From Thamnocephalis sphaerospora (lineage: Eukaryota; Zoopagomycota; Zoopagomycetes; Zoopagales; Sigmoideomycetaceae): a stretch of DNA of 56,408 bases. The stretch spans positions 1-56,408 of the forward strand of contig KZ992451.1 in NCBI GenBank assembly GCA_003614735.1, in the 5' to 3' direction. Under the pieces are notes generated by a model. That model was given only the letters and a program-made list of their open reading frames with translations, was not told the origin of the DNA and did not search any database. Positions within the stretch are counted from its first letter, which is position 1, and each line of letters starts with the position of its first letter. The position numbers and the translations under genes are program-made. Positions 54,700 to 56,408 of the stretch are shown in pieces.

Positions 54700-55366
54700 A
54701 GAGATGAGGGCAGAGGAAAAGGTGGGCCGAAAGAGGGTGTTGTGGCGCGGTCCGGTATGCTAAGACAATCACGGCAATCACGGTGATGCAATCACTTGCA
54801 ATAAGGCATCCTCATCGTTGATGCACAAGTGTTACATCGTGGACCAAGAGGACGATAGTAATGGCGGATGTGCAAATCTGGTCTGTAGCAGCGGTACTGG
54901 TCTACAGCCTGGTCAGCTGCCATGTGCCCTGTAATGTCGCCACTCTGTAAGAGTCCGTATTCCTGGTGTTGTTTGCATGTATTTGAACAGGATAAGGGCA
55001 CACGTGCCCTTTTCCAAAGCACAGTTGGTACTTGCAAGATGTGAGCACCTATTGCGTAGCAGCAGAGCGGCATTGGGAACAGGATAAACAGCATCTTAGT
55101 AATACGATACAAATAGACGCTCGTACAATCGCGTCTATCGACTATGCAGGTATTTTGCGTGTATACATCCGGCATGTCCTGTCCTTCATGAGCAGTGCCC
55201 TATTCGACAGGCATTGCATTGGTTCAGTATACGCAAGATGCAAGACAGCAATGTATTGACAGATGGTCACGGCAGCAAAAAACGGAGATAGGAACTACGG
55301 AACGCAGTCTGCGCTCAATCACAAGCAGTACATGGAAAGCGGCGCTAAGCAAAAAAAGGGTAGCGC

Positions 55367-55405
<39 letters not shown>

Positions 55406-55415
55406 TGGGTCGCTC
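54700..55415. other. Gap between F-box gene 3 and the partial gene
   Basis: 716 bp. It contains CAATCACGG-like direct repeats near 54768-54795 and a (CA)n array at 55368-55402. I see no gene or RNA. Confidence 0.5.
55368..55402. repeat. (AC)n microsatellite
   Basis: About 17 uninterrupted AC units end 14 nt from the stop of the partial minus-strand gene, so they fall in its likely 3' UTR. Confidence 0.95.
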
Positions 55416-56408
55416 TTATTCTTGAACCATGGCATCCATGTCAAAGATATCTGAGTAGTGCATGTAAGTGTGCCGTTGCATATGCAGTGACGGGGCCATA
55501 CGCGTACTCACCATCAAGCGCATCGTACAGACACCGATCGTTGGAGTAGTCGGTCCAGTTTAGACCGTCGGATAAAAGTGCATCTCCCGACAGCAGCGAC
55601 ATCTCGTCCAGCGTGGCCAATGGCAGCGGTGAGCAGAGATGGTCATTGCTGGGCACACAAGCATCCGTCAGAAACTCGGCGCGCAAGCGCGTGGTAAACG
55701 GTGTATAGAGCGTGCTGCAGGGTTTGGCGGTGGTTAGCCATCGCGACAACAGGCATGCTATAGATACATGTAAACGTACTTTTCAGTGGTGATGCTGTCA
55801 TCGGAGCCGAGGAGCAGCTCGGGCGGGAGCGAACCAGAGAACGGATGAGCGGCCAGGGACAGCGAGCCGGGCATTGTCGCATCCAAGCCGCCGGCAACAT
55901 CCAGCGCGAATGGAAGCGCCGATGCGTTCTCGGCATCTATCGACGATGACGACTCGAGGGCGCTGGCTGTGAGCATCTTGTCACCATTGGCAAACGACAT
56001 GTCATTGCCCAGCAGCATGGTGCTGCGCACCGACTTGGCCATCTAGCGTGTCGACCTACAGTGTGAGTACGGCAGACTGATGCGCGCATATTAATGGTGA
56101 CCTACATTGGCAGCGCTACCCAGCGGAAGGCGTAGTGCACCAGGTGCAATGGAGACAACAGCTCGTGGCGCACAGTGCATTGAGGCGCCGCCCAGCGTAG
56201 ACAGACGACGATCCAGTGACACTGCACTTGGACACAGTGTATCATCCATGATGTCAACACTAATGTCGTGCTGTGACGGCGGATGGTAGGCCATCGTTTG
56301 CAGCTCATTGCTGATCGCCGACGGCTTGGCCATCTCTGATTCGCTGTCACTCTCTTCGTCCGATGACCATGCATCCACATGGCGAGCAGCAACATCTTCC
56401 TCATCGCT
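55416..56408 (-). CDS. Acidic, disordered protein, 5'-truncated at the window edge
   Basis: Open to the window edge; exons 55416-55450, 55512-55714, 55780-56042 and 56106-56408 give at least 166 codons in one frame. There is no known domain. The visible part is Ser/Asp/Glu- and Leu-rich: HVDAWSSDEESDSESEMAKP, then SLSLAAHPFSGSLPPELLLG, then LATLDEMSLLSGDALLSDGL. It ends NDRCLYDALDDIFDMDAMVQ then E. The alternation of acidic and bulky hydrophobic residues at the end resembles a transcription activation domain, but this is only a resemblance. The DNA-binding or other domain, if any, would lie beyond 56408. Confidence 0.55.

Overview
The window is nuclear DNA from a compact, intron-rich fungal genome. 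Most introns are 45-75 nt, with yUnAy-like branch sites (CTAAC, CTAAT, CTGAC) close to the acceptor. The gene content is fungal: Rit1, Mgm1, Snf4, Air1/2, an Atf1-type bZIP, a Cdc1/Ted1 phosphoesterase, and a uS14 that ends in the fungal Phe-Arg. A convincing Mediator subunit MED23, which Saccharomyces lacks, points to a lineage outside Dikarya (Mucoromycota or Zoopagomycota grade). That placement is inference. I saw no tRNA, rRNA, CRISPR array, transposase or reverse transcriptase.

Layout. 1-10581: PRP2 3' part (+), D2HGDH (-), ELP1 (+). 10593-15395: RIT1 (-) and the TFIIIC subunit TFC1 (+). With ELP1 these make three consecutive tRNA-biology genes. 15670-18582: uS14/RPS29 (+), an ATF/CREB bZIP (-), TCTP (+). 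18705-24695: MED23 (-). 25787-29049: a predicted secreted protein kinase (+) and an intronless F-box gene (-). 29584-37086: Cdc1/Ted1-like (+), MGM1 (-), mitochondrial threonyl-tRNA synthetase (+). 37175-40373: RPAIN-like (-), QCR6 (-), SNF4 (-). 42013-50416: PUB1/TIA1 (+), DCN1 (-), UVRAG/VPS38 (+), AIR1 (+). 50805-54699: two more intronless F-box paralogues (-). 55416-56408: 5'-truncated acidic disordered protein (-).

Genes mostly alternate strands, with tail-to-tail gaps of 11-535 bp between stop codons. Housekeeping functions dominate: splicing, tRNA modification and transcription, translation, mitochondria, ubiquitin-like conjugation, autophagy and nuclear RNA surveillance. The accessory part is the secreted kinase and the F-box family. 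The most notable signals are six GC-AG introns that all share the donor GCAAGT, a secreted kinase with HGD and DFD motifs, a mitochondrial ThrRS whose editing-site residues are all replaced, a RIT1 with an intact HCX5R signature, and the intronless F-box family with a shared promoter element.

Twelve complete genes with exons worked out by hand (D2HGDH, uS14, bZIP, TCTP, kinase, Ted1-like, MGM1, ThrRS, RPAIN-like, QCR6, DCN1, AIR1) give coding lengths divisible by three. For ELP1, RIT1, TFC1, MED23, SNF4, PUB1 and UVRAG I give outer spans and only some junctions. Nothing here was searched against a database.
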